Source of the DNA: Haloprofundus salilacus
Lineage (GTDB): Archaea > Halobacteriota > Halobacteria > Halobacteriales > Haloferacaceae
Direction: 5' to 3'
Length of the DNA stretch: 64,000 nt
Assembly (NCBI RefSeq): GCF_020150815.1
Contig: NZ_CP083723.1
Location: 2,046,001 to 2,110,000 of the forward strand
Shown here: positions 33,606 through 42,297 of the stretch, piece after piece
Numbering within the stretch: position 1 is the stretch's first letter
Layout of the letters: each line of letters begins with the position of its first letter
Notes under the pieces: model-generated
Told to the model about the DNA's origin: nothing
What the model saw: only the letters and a program-made list of their open reading frames with translations
The model's database searches: none
Program-made: the position numbers and the translations under genes

Positions 33606-34394
33606 TCAGCGACCGTCGAGTTCCCTGACCTCGTGAGAGATATCCTCGTCGCGGAGCGCGTCGGTGACGCGACCGACGGCGTCCATCGTCGCGACGACGA
33701 GAACTGACTGCCCGCGCGCCGCGGCGGCGGCGGCTACGTCGCCCGCGGCGACGGTGACCTCGGGGTGAACGCCCGACGACCGGAGCGCGACGGTCGCTTC
33801 GACACCCGAGGCGACGACGATGTCGACGTCGTCGCAGAGTTCCGCGAGCACATCCGCGTCGACGGCGCGACTGCCGCCCGTCCGAACCGCCGGGACCTGG
33901 ACGACGGTGACGCGCCCGGCGTCCATCTCGATGACACCCTCGAACCCGGTGACGCCCACGTCGGTTCCCGCGTCGGCGCTCGTCGTCGCGACGCCCGTCG
34001 CCGGCCCGGCGTCACCCGGCGTCGCGTGCAGGAGGCCGCCGCGAATCGAAAGCGAGACCGGGTCGCCGACCTCGACGTCGTCGGTGGCAATGGCGGCGTC
34101 CTCTTGGACGCTTTCGAGGACGTCTTCGGTAACGTGTTCGGCGTAGCGCCGCAGCGATTTCGCCTCGCGGAAGAGCCAGTCGACGCCCTCCTTGGTGACT
34201 CGGTAGCGCGAGCGACCTTCCTTGTCGACGAACCCTTCGTCGACGAGTTCGCGGATGTACTCGGAGACGGCCTGGCTGGTAACGCCGACCGCCGAGGCGA
34301 TCTCGCCCTGACTCACTGCTGGTTGTCGGTCCGCGATTTCGACGAGGATGCGAAACCGCGTGGCCGTACGCTTGTCCTGCAGGGCGTCGCTCAT
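33606..34394 (-). CDS. HTH transcriptional regulator with sensor domain (COG1497-like)
   Basis: A 262-residue regulator. The N-terminal winged helix (about 10-70) has SQGEIASAVGVTSQAVSEYIRELVDEGFVDKEG. A linker helix (RYAEHVTEDVLESV) follows, then a C-terminal domain of about 150 residues rich in Val, Ala and Gly (VEVGDPVSLSIRGGLLHA...), probably for ligand binding or dimerisation. The layout matches a haloarchaeal/archaeal regulator family without a known effector. It is divergent from the phosphoesterase gene, which it could control. Confidence 0.82.
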   Translation of the reverse strand: MSDALQDKRTATRFRILVEIADRQPAVSQGEIASAVGVTSQAVSEYIRELVDEGFVDKEGRSRYRVTKEGVDWLFREAKSLRRYAEHVTEDVLESVQEDAAIATDDVEVGDPVSLSIRGGLLHATPGDAGPATGVATTSADAGTDVGVTGFEGVIEMDAGRVTVVQVPAVRTGGSRAVDADVLAELCDDVDIVVASGVEATVALRSSGVHPEVTVAAGDVAAAAAARGQSVLVVATMDAVGRVTDALRDEDISHEVRELDGR

Positions 34395-34496
34395 GTCGCG
34401 AGGGTGGACCGGCGGGTTGAAAAAGTCACCGTCGCGCCGGCGCCTCGTCGACCGGAGAGCAGTACCGATTTGCTCGCGGCGCTCTTCTCACGACGC

Positions 34497-35219
34497 GTGC
34501 CCGATTTCGTCCTCGCCGACCGAGCCGTCTTCCTCCCAGCGAGCAAGACGCTCGTCGTCGCCGACCTCCACGTCGGCCGCGACGAAGCCTCCGAGGTGGA
34601 GTTCCCGCTCGGCGAGCGCGCAGACCTCCGCGAGAGATTCGCCGCGTTGCTCGACCGTTTTTCGCCCGCCGAAGCCGTCTTCGCGGGCGACGTGCTCCAC
34701 TCGTTCTCGCGCGCGTCGGCGGCGACGACGGAGAGCCTTGACGAGTTGGTTACCGCCTGCCGTGACCGCGGTGTTCGGCCCGTTCTCGTCGTCGGCAACC
34801 ACGACACGATGCTCGACTCGGTATGGGACGGAACGCTGTACGACGAATATCTACTCGGCCGAAAAGCGGGAGGTGACGGCGACGACAGCGACCGGATACT
34901 CGTCTGTCACGGCCACGCGGAACCCGACGGCGACGCCGACTGCTACGTCGTCGGCCACGACCACCCGACGATCACCATCGAAGGCCAGCGCCGACCCTGC
35001 TTCCTCTACGGTCCGAAGACGTATCGCGACAGCGACGTGCTGATGCTCCCGGCGTTCAGTTGCCTAGCGCCGGGCGTCGAGATCAACGGGATGCGGACCC
35101 GCGACTTTCAGTCGCCGCTGGTCACCGACGCCGACGCGCTTCGGCCGCTCGTCTACGACGAACCGGGCGACGAAGCCCTCAGATTCCCGCCGCTCGGAAA
35201 GCTTCGACGGCTGTTGTAG
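34497..35219 (+). CDS. Metallophosphoesterase (calcineurin-like, COG1407 type)
   Basis: A 240-residue phosphoesterase with a dinuclear metal site. Motifs in order: VVADLHVGRDE (Asp, His), FAGDVLHSFS (Asp), VVGNHDTM (Asn, His), VCHGHAEP (His) and VVGHDHPT (His, His). A C-terminal LMLPAFSCLAPGVEIN completes the fold. Related archaeal proteins are often next to Lhr-type helicases, but none is present here. The start is GTG at VPDFVLADRAVF. It acts on a nucleotide or nucleic-acid phosphoester; the substrate is unknown. Confidence 0.87.
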   Translation: MPDFVLADRAVFLPASKTLVVADLHVGRDEASEVEFPLGERADLRERFAALLDRFSPAEAVFAGDVLHSFSRASAATTESLDELVTACRDRGVRPVLVVGNHDTMLDSVWDGTLYDEYLLGRKAGGDGDDSDRILVCHGHAEPDGDADCYVVGHDHPTITIEGQRRPCFLYGPKTYRDSDVLMLPAFSCLAPGVEINGMRTRDFQSPLVTDADALRPLVYDEPGDEALRFPPLGKLRRLL

Positions 35220-35296
35220 GCGGAATGGGTGCTCGAACCGGACTGTTCCTTCGGACGGAGCGAACTGGTTTACGACTCTGCGTTGGCCCCTCGCTC

Positions 35297-36394
35297 ATGG
35301 CACGAGTGTTCAAATCGCCGGCCAGCTACGTACAGGGAGCGGGCGTCGCCGACCAACTCGGCGAACACGCCGCGCGGTTCGGAGAGTCGGCGCTCCTTCT
35401 CGCCGACGAAATCGTCCTCGACATCGCCGAAGAGACGGTTCGGTCGAGCCTCGACGACGCCGACATCGACCTGTCGACCGTCACGTTCGAGGGCGAGGCC
35501 TCCGAGACGGAGATAAATCGCGTCACCGACGCCGCCGAGGAGCAGGGGGTAGACTTCGTCGTCGGCGCGGGCGGCGGGAAAACGCTCGACACCGCGAAGG
35601 CCGTCAAGGAGGACGCGAACATCCCGGTCGTCTCGATGCCGACCGTCGCGTCGACCGACGCGCCGACGAGCAGCCTCTCCGTAATCTACAGCGAGCACGG
35701 CGAGTTCGAGAGATACCGCTTCTACTCGTCGCACCCGGAACTCGTGCTCGTCGACACCGCGCTCGTCGCAGCGGCCCCGACGCGATTCTTCGTCTCCGGC
35801 GTCGGCGACGCGCTCGCGACCTGGTTCGAAGCCGACGCGACCTACCGCTCGACCGGAACGACCATCTTCGGGGAGCAACCGACGCGGAGCGGCCACGCCC
35901 TCGCCGAACTCTGCTACGAGACGCTCCGCGAGCACGCGCTCTCGGCGGTTCAGGCCGTCGAACGCGACGCAGTCACCGAGAGCGTCGAGGCCGTGACCGA
36001 GGCGAACACGCTCCTAAGCGGCCTCGGCTTCGAGAGCGGCGGCCTCGCGGCGGCGCACTCGATACACAACGGGTTGACGCAACTGGAGGCGACGCACGAC
36101 GCGACGCACGGCGAGAAGGTGAACGTCGGAACGCTGACGCAACTCGTCTTGGAGGGGAAAAACGATGCGTTCGTCCAGGATGTTTTCGAGTTCTCCGCGA
36201 CAGTCGGTCTCCCGGTAACGCTCGGAGATATCGGACTTGAGGATCCGAGCCGTGACGACCTCGACCGCGTGGCCGAGGCTGCCTGCGTCGAGGACGAGAC
36301 TATCCACAACGAACCGTTCCCGGTCGAACCGTCGATGGTCCGCGACGCGCTCTCGACGGCGGACGCGCTGGGTCGGCAGGTTCGAGAGGACTGA
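35297..36394 (+). CDS. gldA: Glycerol dehydrogenase (NAD+)
   Basis: Oxidises glycerol to dihydroxyacetone. Its 365 residues align end to end with bacterial GldA, starting ARVFKSPASYVQGAG. The NAD-binding loop is GAGGGKTLDTAKAV (about 90-103). The zinc ligands fall at the same numbers as in E. coli: Asp171 (GDALATWFEA), His254 (AAAHSIHNGL) and His271 (THGEKVNVGT). It is distinct from the G1P dehydrogenase found later in the window. Glycerol is abundant in hypersaline habitats because Dunaliella makes it, so this is probably a catabolic entry. Bacterial origin by lateral transfer is likely from its close match to the bacterial branch. Confidence 0.93.
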   Translation: MARVFKSPASYVQGAGVADQLGEHAARFGESALLLADEIVLDIAEETVRSSLDDADIDLSTVTFEGEASETEINRVTDAAEEQGVDFVVGAGGGKTLDTAKAVKEDANIPVVSMPTVASTDAPTSSLSVIYSEHGEFERYRFYSSHPELVLVDTALVAAAPTRFFVSGVGDALATWFEADATYRSTGTTIFGEQPTRSGHALAELCYETLREHALSAVQAVERDAVTESVEAVTEANTLLSGLGFESGGLAAAHSIHNGLTQLEATHDATHGEKVNVGTLTQLVLEGKNDAFVQDVFEFSATVGLPVTLGDIGLEDPSRDDLDRVAEAACVEDETIHNEPFPVEPSMVRDALSTADALGRQVRED

Positions 36395-36417
36395 ATACGG
36401 AACGGAAGGTGACGGCG

Positions 36418-37272
36418 TCAGTCGGCGCCTTCCGCTTCGCGCGAGCGCTGCCGGGCCTCGTGCAGTTGCGCGCAGACGCCGCCCTGCCCCCGCATGTTCA
36501 CCGACGCCAGGCGACCGCGGCGGCGGACGAGTTCGAACTCGTCGACCGAAATCGGCTCTCTCTCGGGCGTGCGGAACAGCGGTCCCGAGTCGAGGTCGAG
36601 ACCGACTGACTCGGCTTTTTCCACGTAGTCGACCATCGAATCGCGCGGCACGCAGAGACGTATGGCTCCGTCGGCGACCGAGACGACCACCCGCTCGCTG
36701 TCGGGGCCGTCGGGGTCGAACGCCACGTCGTCGGTCGTCAGCGAGACGAGTTGTTCCGGGGTCGCGCCGGCGTCGAGCAAGGCGTCGAGCGCTCGGTGCT
36801 GACGGACGATGCGCGCCTTCTCGTTGAGTTCACGTCGGACCGCCTGGAGGTCACCGTCGGCGTCGTCGAACGCCTCTGCGAACACGCGGTCTCCGTTCAC
36901 CCCCTCGGTGAGTTCGGTCTCGTGGACGTGATCTTCGAGGACGACGCGAGCACGGCCGACGCCGGGGAGCGACTCGACCGCCGCGCACGCGTCGACCAGC
37001 ATGAGCCACGCGAACGCGGGCGAGCACCACGCCGTCGGCAGCGAGAGGCGGACCGTCACTGTTCCGCTGCCGCGGTCGCCGTCGGTGGCGTCGCTGCCGC
37101 AGTCACTGGGAGTCTCGCCGCCGCCGAGTTCGATGCCGGTTATGTAGTCGAGTTCGACGATAGAGCGGTCGAGTTCCGGGTCAGTGACTCCGTCGAGCGC
37201 GTTTCGGACCGCGCTGCGTCGCGGCGTGACCGCGCTCGTGAGAGGTTCGCCCGACGGAAATTCGCCCGCCAT
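36418..37272 (-). CDS. MIP18/PaaD-type (DUF59) protein of amidohydrolase cluster
   Basis: A 284-residue protein. The N-terminal domain (about 20-115) is MIP18/PaaD-like: AVRNALDGVTDPELDRSIVELDYI, then strands and LPTAWCSPAFAWLM with the single Cys typical of Fe-S assembly relatives. A helical and beta second half of about 150 residues is not recognised; it has Cys in VCAQLHEARQ near the end. The start overlaps the stop of the upstream amidohydrolase (TGATG), so they are co-translated. In bacterial propane monooxygenase clusters a DUF59 protein sits beside the same amidohydrolase, where a role in di-iron enzyme maturation is suspected. Confidence 0.8.
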   Translation of the reverse strand: MAGEFPSGEPLTSAVTPRRSAVRNALDGVTDPELDRSIVELDYITGIELGGGETPSDCGSDATDGDRGSGTVTVRLSLPTAWCSPAFAWLMLVDACAAVESLPGVGRARVVLEDHVHETELTEGVNGDRVFAEAFDDADGDLQAVRRELNEKARIVRQHRALDALLDAGATPEQLVSLTTDDVAFDPDGPDSERVVVSVADGAIRLCVPRDSMVDYVEKAESVGLDLDSGPLFRTPEREPISVDEFELVRRRGRLASVNMRGQGGVCAQLHEARQRSREAEGAD

Positions 37273-38327
37273 CAGTCCGCGGCCGCGTCCGCGGCGTAGT
37301 CGTCGCCCAGTCCGAACTGTTCGGATATCTCGTCGGACTGCAGTTCCTTCTTCTTCTTCTCGATGTCGATGTCGTAGAGGCGGGCAGCGTTCTCGCCCAT
37401 CACCTTCCTCATCACCTCTGTCGAGAGTTCGACGCCGTACTCGTCGCGCTGCTCGGGGGTGAGTTCGGCCTCCATTACCAGTTCGACGAGCCAGTCGGGG
37501 TTCCACAGCGCATAGTCGCTGCCGAAGAGGAGTCGGTCCTCGCCGAGCCAGTAGAGCAGTTCGCCCATTATCTCGCCGAACTTCCGGGGTCGGTTCTGCA
37601 CCATCGGCGCGGCGACGGCGAGGCCGCCGTAGACGTTTGGCTCTTGCGCGCCGATCCAGCAGAAGTCGTCGAGTCGGGGGAGACCGACGTGCTCGACGAC
37701 GAAGTTCAGTTCGGGGAAGGAGGTGGCGGCGTCGTCGACGTCGGCCACGTCGAAGGCGTCGCGGTTCAGCGGCCGGATCGTCGGTCCCTTGTGGGGGTGG
37801 ATGTTTTTGATTCCTAACTCGCTGCACTTTTCGAGGAACTCGAACGTCTCGGGGTCGTCGAGTCGCCACCCCTTCGAGTCGCCCTTCCACTCCGCCGTGT
37901 AGAGCTTCACACCGTCGACGTCGTACTCCTCCTTCTGGCGCTCCAGTTCGCGCTTGCCAGCCTCGCCGTCGCGCGGGTCGAACCGACCGTTGACGATGAA
38001 CCGTTCCGGATACCGGTCGACGAGTTCGGCGTTGTCGTCGACGGTGTTGAACCCGTTCTTGTAGAACTCGTGGAGGTGCGTCGGCTGGAAGATGGCCATG
38101 TCGACCGCGCCGTTGCCGAACAGGTCCTCGACCATCCGGTCGGCGCTGTACTTTCGATACTCGTCGAGGCTCCACTGCCGGTCCTCGGGCGTGAACCCGG
38201 TGTGATAGTCGTAGAAACAGCGGATGAACTGCTCACCGCCGTCGGTCTTGATGTTCTCCTCGCTCGCGTCCCAGTGGTGGACGTGTGCGTCGACGACGAA
38301 CACGTCCTCCCCGCGTTGGCGGTACAT
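37272..38327 (-). CDS. Amidohydrolase of the propane-monooxygenase-cluster type
   Basis: A 351-residue TIM-barrel metal hydrolase of the amidohydrolase-2 (decarboxylase/ACMSD-like) branch. Metal motifs: VVDAHVHHWD (His15, His17), NIHPHKGPTIRP (His), FVVEHVGLPR (His) and FGSDYALWNPDW (Asp). The region QPTHLHEFYKNGFNT and WIGAQEPNVYGGLAVA closely recalls, from memory, the amidohydrolase gene found in actinobacterial prm/mim propane oxidation operons. Its substrate is not established there either. It shares a transcript with the downstream MIP18-like gene and is divergent from an alcohol dehydrogenase. Confidence 0.85.
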   Translation of the reverse strand: MYRQRGEDVFVVDAHVHHWDASEENIKTDGGEQFIRCFYDYHTGFTPEDRQWSLDEYRKYSADRMVEDLFGNGAVDMAIFQPTHLHEFYKNGFNTVDDNAELVDRYPERFIVNGRFDPRDGEAGKRELERQKEEYDVDGVKLYTAEWKGDSKGWRLDDPETFEFLEKCSELGIKNIHPHKGPTIRPLNRDAFDVADVDDAATSFPELNFVVEHVGLPRLDDFCWIGAQEPNVYGGLAVAAPMVQNRPRKFGEIMGELLYWLGEDRLLFGSDYALWNPDWLVELVMEAELTPEQRDEYGVELSTEVMRKVMGENAARLYDIDIEKKKKELQSDEISEQFGLGDDYAADAAAD

Positions 38328-38365
38328 TGTGGGTTGATATCAGGACACATTCTACATTATTGTTC

Positions 38366-38411
38366 GTGATGTTATCACTCATTGACAATTTATTGTGTGA
38401 TCATATATTTT
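38366..38411. promoter_or_regulatory. AT-rich divergent promoter region with palindromes
   Basis: Between the amidohydrolase and alcohol dehydrogenase genes, GTGAT-N3-ATCAC (38366-38378) and ACAAT-N2-ATTGT (38385-38396) are adjacent inverted repeats, followed by TGATCA and the TATA-like CATATATTTT (38402-38411). They look like operators for a shared regulator. Confidence 0.45.
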
Positions 38412-38464
38412 CCGTGTTAATTTGCTAAACAGCTATCACGTCGTGCGTGTCAGTTTGTATCATG

Positions 38465-39502
38465 ATGCAAGCCGCGAGATTACACGAGTACACCGACGAC
38501 ATGGAAAATGCGCTGTCGATAGACGAGGTCGACCGACCGGAGCCGGGTCACGGCGAAGTCGTCGTCGAAGTCGAGGGCGCGGGGTGGTGCCAGACGGACA
38601 ACCACATCATCGAGGGGATGTGGACCGACTACGTCGAACAGGAGCTTCCGATGACGCTCGGCCACGAGAACGCCGGAACCGTCGTCGAAATCGGCGACGG
38701 CGTTGAGACCGTCTCGGAGGGCGACTCGGTCATCTGCCACCCAGTGATGACCTGTGGTGTCTGTCGCGCCTGTCGGATGGGCGAAGACATGTACTGCGAG
38801 AACCTCTCGTTCCCCGGACTCACGACCGACGGCGGGTTCGCCGAGTATCTGCTCACCTCTCAGCGGTCGGTCATCCCGCTTCCAGAGGGCACCGACACGA
38901 CCGACATCGCGCCGCACGCCGACGCCGGTATCACGGCGTACCACGCCGCCAAGAAGGCTGTCCGCGAACTGAACCCCGGCGACCACGCCGTCGTCATCGG
39001 CATCGGCGGTCTCGGCCACATCGGCCTGCAGTGTCTGAACGCGATGAGCGCGGCGAACATCGTCGCCGTCGACCTGAAAGACGAGGCGCTGGACCTTGCG
39101 GCCGACCTCGGCGCCCACGAGACGGTGAATCCGACGAACGTCGACGCCGCCGACGCGATCGACGACGTCACCGACGGCGCGGGCGCGCGACAGGTACTCG
39201 ACTTCGTCGGCGCCGACCAGACGACCGAACTCGCCCCGGACATCGTCTCGGCGGGCGGTGACCACCACATCATCGGCTACGGCGGGCACATCCACGAACC
39301 GACGCAGGCGCTCGTAAACGGCGAGTTCAGTTTCCGCGGTAACATCGTCGGCAAGTACACCGAACTGCAGGAACTCGTCTCGCTGGTCGACCGCGGCGAC
39401 GTCGAACTCCACACGTCGCGCTACGACCTCGACGACGTGAACACCGTCGCCGAGAAACTCGAACACGGCGAGATCGAGGGCCGCGCAGTCATCACGCCGT
39501 AA
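38465..39502 (+). CDS. Zinc-dependent NAD(P) alcohol dehydrogenase
   Basis: A 345-residue medium-chain alcohol dehydrogenase. Catalytic zinc is bound at Cys42 (GWCQTDNH) and His67-Glu68 (LGHENAG), with a later ligand in the 140s region. Structural zinc is held by Cys97, 100, 103 and 111. The Rossmann motif is GIGGLGHIGLQ, and the acidic residue at the end of strand two (AVDLKDE) favours NAD over NADP. It is similar to the Adh of propane/2-propanol operons. MQAARLHEY was taken as start; ATG one codon earlier is also present. Divergent promoter shared with the amidohydrolase. Confidence 0.9.
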   Translation: MQAARLHEYTDDMENALSIDEVDRPEPGHGEVVVEVEGAGWCQTDNHIIEGMWTDYVEQELPMTLGHENAGTVVEIGDGVETVSEGDSVICHPVMTCGVCRACRMGEDMYCENLSFPGLTTDGGFAEYLLTSQRSVIPLPEGTDTTDIAPHADAGITAYHAAKKAVRELNPGDHAVVIGIGGLGHIGLQCLNAMSAANIVAVDLKDEALDLAADLGAHETVNPTNVDAADAIDDVTDGAGARQVLDFVGADQTTELAPDIVSAGGDHHIIGYGGHIHEPTQALVNGEFSFRGNIVGKYTELQELVSLVDRGDVELHTSRYDLDDVNTVAEKLEHGEIEGRAVITP

Positions 39503-39551
39503 GCGCCCTCTTCTCTCGCCTCCCCTCGCTCTCGTCGCTCGACTCGCCTCG

Positions 39552-40838
39552 TTACCGCAAGTCCTCGACGACCGCTCGCGCCGCTTTTCTCCCGCTCTCC
39601 ATCGCGCCCTGAATCGACGACCACTCGGTGTAGTCGCCGGCGAGGTACACCCAGCCGTCGGGGTCGTCCGCGTCCGGCAGGCGCTCGTGGATTCCCGGCG
39701 GTTGGGCGAACTGCGCGAACGGGACGCGCGTCGTCTTCAGCAGTCGAAGTCCGTCGAACGTCCGGTCGGGGTACCACGCAGCCAGTTCCTCGAGCGTCCG
39801 CTCGAACAGTGCCTCCTCGTCGGCGTTTTGGGCGTTTTCCCCGAGGAACGTCGCGTTGAGGAAGACGGCGTTCTCCGGCGCGTACTCGGGGGCAACCTCC
39901 GAGAGGGGGACGACCGTGTTGGGAGTGGCGTCGCCCGCGTTGAGCAGCAGCTTTCGGCCGGTTCCGAGCGACGCGCCGCCGCGAATCGCGTAGTACTGGG
40001 TGACGCAACCCGTCCCCTCGGTCGGAATCGACTCAACGCCTGTGAGGTCGCGCGCCGTCCTCGGATCCGTCGCCACGACGACGGCCTCGGCTTCGACGTG
40101 CTCGCCGTCGACGGTGACTGAAGCACTGTCGTCCTCGTCGGCGGCGTCGACGACGCTCACCGACGCGCCGAGTCGAATCTCCGCGCCCGCCTCCCTCGCC
40201 TTCGCCGCCAACTGCTCGGGGATTGCCTGCATCCCCGCCGCAGGAACCGCAATCTTCCCCCGCGAGAGCGACCGAAACGTGTACTCGAACACCGATTTCG
40301 AGGTTCCGAGCGACCGGTCGAGCGTGATACCGCCGTAGAACGGCGCGACGAAGTTCTCGACGTAGTCGTCAGAGAACCCCCACTCGTCGAGATACTCGCG
40401 AATCGACGGCTCGGGGCCGGTGAAAAAGTCAGATTCCCGGCGACTCCCGACGTGCTGGCGGAGCGCGAGCGTCCGTGCTTTGTCCCAGAGCGTCACCTCG
40501 TCGTTGCGGAGCGAGTCGGCGAGCGCGCTGGGTTCTCTGAACGGGTCCGACAGCACCGAGCGCTTGCCGGGGCGGGCGATGACCGCGCCGGGTGAGAACG
40601 TCCGCAGGTTCAACGCGCCGAGGTCCAGTTCGCGCCGAACCGCGGGGTAGGCGGTGAACAGCACCTGGAACCCGCGGTCGAACGTGTACCCGTCCTCCCG
40701 CTCGGTTCGGACGCGGCCGCCGACTTCCTCGCGCTCCTCGTACACCGTCACGTCAAACCCCGAGTCGGCGAGACGGCGGGCGGCGATGAGGCCCGCGAGG
40801 CCCGCACCGACCACGGCTACGGCTGTATCGTCTGGCAT
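39552..40838 (-). CDS. FAD-dependent amine oxidase/phytoene desaturase-like oxidoreductase
   Basis: A 428-residue flavoprotein. The N-terminal dinucleotide fold has VVGAGLAGLIAARRL and, further on, YEEREEVGGRVRTE (FAD ribose and pyrophosphate contacts). A substrate domain with FDRGFQVLFTAYPAVR follows. The C-terminal FAD motif is VYLAGDYTEWSSIQGAMESGRKAA. It is related to protoporphyrinogen oxidase, amine oxidase and carotenoid desaturase; the substrate cannot be told from sequence. MPDDTAVAVVG was chosen as start because the upstream 31 codons lie in a promoter-like region. Confidence 0.87.
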   Translation of the reverse strand: MPDDTAVAVVGAGLAGLIAARRLADSGFDVTVYEEREEVGGRVRTEREDGYTFDRGFQVLFTAYPAVRRELDLGALNLRTFSPGAVIARPGKRSVLSDPFREPSALADSLRNDEVTLWDKARTLALRQHVGSRRESDFFTGPEPSIREYLDEWGFSDDYVENFVAPFYGGITLDRSLGTSKSVFEYTFRSLSRGKIAVPAAGMQAIPEQLAAKAREAGAEIRLGASVSVVDAADEDDSASVTVDGEHVEAEAVVVATDPRTARDLTGVESIPTEGTGCVTQYYAIRGGASLGTGRKLLLNAGDATPNTVVPLSEVAPEYAPENAVFLNATFLGENAQNADEEALFERTLEELAAWYPDRTFDGLRLLKTTRVPFAQFAQPPGIHERLPDADDPDGWVYLAGDYTEWSSIQGAMESGRKAARAVVEDLR

Positions 40839-40968
40839 ACGCGTTCGTTTGGGCGCGCGATACAAAGTGTCTCCTGACGGTTCAACAGGATGGCCCTTCG
40901 ACCACCCGTCCCGGTCGACGGTTCCGCCCAACGGGAAGCGCTTAGTCGGTTCCGTCGCAACGGCCGGT

Positions 40969-42168
40969 ATGCAGACTAGCGAGGCGTTCTCCGGACTGGC
41001 GTGCGTCGACTGCGGGACAGTCTACGGCGCGGACGTTTCCGGCCGTTGTCCCGACTGCGGCGGATTCCTCGACGCACAGTACGATTACCGCGACGTCGTC
41101 GCCGACGGCGATTGGGAGTCGTTCGCGGGCGAGGCGTCCGGAATGTGGGCGTTCGAGGCGCTGTTACCCTTCCGAGCCGCCGACGCGGTGACCGCCGCCG
41201 AAGGGAGAACGCCGCTCGTCGACGCGCTGCGACTCGCCGACGAACTCGGCGTCGAACGCGTCGCCGTGAAAGACGAGGGTCGAAACCCGACCGGGACGTT
41301 TCTCGACCGGGGGATGAGCCTCACGCTGACGGCCGCTGATCAGCACGCCGAGACAGAGGATGTGGAACCGCTCGCGCTGGCGACGCCGGGCAACGCCGGG
41401 CAGTCGGCGGCGGCGTACGCCGGGCGTGCCGGACTCCGCTCGTACTCGTTCGTCCCGTCGCGGTCGGCGTTCTCGAACAAGGCGATGATAAACGTCCACG
41501 GCGGCGAGATGCGCGTCGTCGGCGGACGCTACCCGCAGGCGCTCGACGCCGTCAACGAGCAACTCGCGACGGAGTACTACTCGCTGCAGGAGTTCACAAC
41601 GCCGTACCGCCACGAGGGCGCGAAGACGCTCGCCTTCGAGTTGGTCGCCGAGTTGGATGGCCAGTTGCCGGACGCCGTCGTCGTCCCCGCATCGACGGGC
41701 GAACTCGTCGTCGGGTTGGAGAAAGGGTTCCGCGAACTCGTCGAGGTCGGCCTCGCCGACGACGTACCGCCGCTGTACGCGGTGCAACCGGGGAACTGCG
41801 CGCCCGTCGTCGCCGCCTTCGAGCGCGGCGCGGAGACTATCGAACCGTGGGAGGTGCCGGACACCATCTGTGGCGAACTCGAAGTGCCGACCCCGGCAGG
41901 TGGCGAACTCGCGCTCGCGGCGCTCCGCGAAACCGGCGGCGACGCCGTCGCCGTCTCCGACGACGACATTCTGGCCTCGGCGGTCGCCGCCGCGCAGCAC
42001 GAGTCAATAGAGGTCGGCGTGGCGGGTGGGGCGGCCCCGGCGGGTGCGTGGGCGCTCGCGGAGGAAGGAAGATTCGACGCCGACGACACTGTCGTCCTCG
42101 TCAACACGGAGTCGGGGCTGAAGACCCCTGACGTGCTCCGGAGCCACCTGATGGGACAGGGTATCTGA
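40969..42168 (+). CDS. Threonine synthase-like PLP-fold protein lacking the Schiff-base lysine
   Basis: A 399-residue fold-type II PLP protein. The N-terminal zinc ribbon is CVDCG...CPDCGG (residues 12-31). The segment VAVKDEGRNPTGTFLDRGM (98-116) matches the PLP site, but the catalytic lysine of the usual TFKDRG is Leu112 (codon CTC at 41302). Other parts remain: LATPGNAGQSAAAYAGRAG, ASTGELVVGLEKGF and the C-terminal TESGLK. It therefore looks like a diverged paralogue that cannot form an internal aldimine at that position. The true threonine synthase would be elsewhere. Start at the only suitable ATG. Confidence 0.82.
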   Translation: MQTSEAFSGLACVDCGTVYGADVSGRCPDCGGFLDAQYDYRDVVADGDWESFAGEASGMWAFEALLPFRAADAVTAAEGRTPLVDALRLADELGVERVAVKDEGRNPTGTFLDRGMSLTLTAADQHAETEDVEPLALATPGNAGQSAAAYAGRAGLRSYSFVPSRSAFSNKAMINVHGGEMRVVGGRYPQALDAVNEQLATEYYSLQEFTTPYRHEGAKTLAFELVAELDGQLPDAVVVPASTGELVVGLEKGFRELVEVGLADDVPPLYAVQPGNCAPVVAAFERGAETIEPWEVPDTICGELEVPTPAGGELALAALRETGGDAVAVSDDDILASAVAAAQHESIEVGVAGGAAPAGAWALAEEGRFDADDTVVLVNTESGLKTPDVLRSHLMGQGI

Positions 42169-42297
42169 GCGGCGAAGCGCCTTGACGACGGCCGAGACCG
42201 ACTCCCCGGCGTTTATTTGGCTGAGCGCCGTATCCTCGCCCGAATCAGTTCGGCCATCGCGGATGTGACGCGCGACGGCGGAACGATGCCTGCGAGT

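Noticed and set aside
36487-37270. Antisense Arg-rich frames over the MIP18-like gene
   Set aside because: No domain; the overlap TGATG with the amidohydrolase and the MIP18 motif support only the minus-strand gene.
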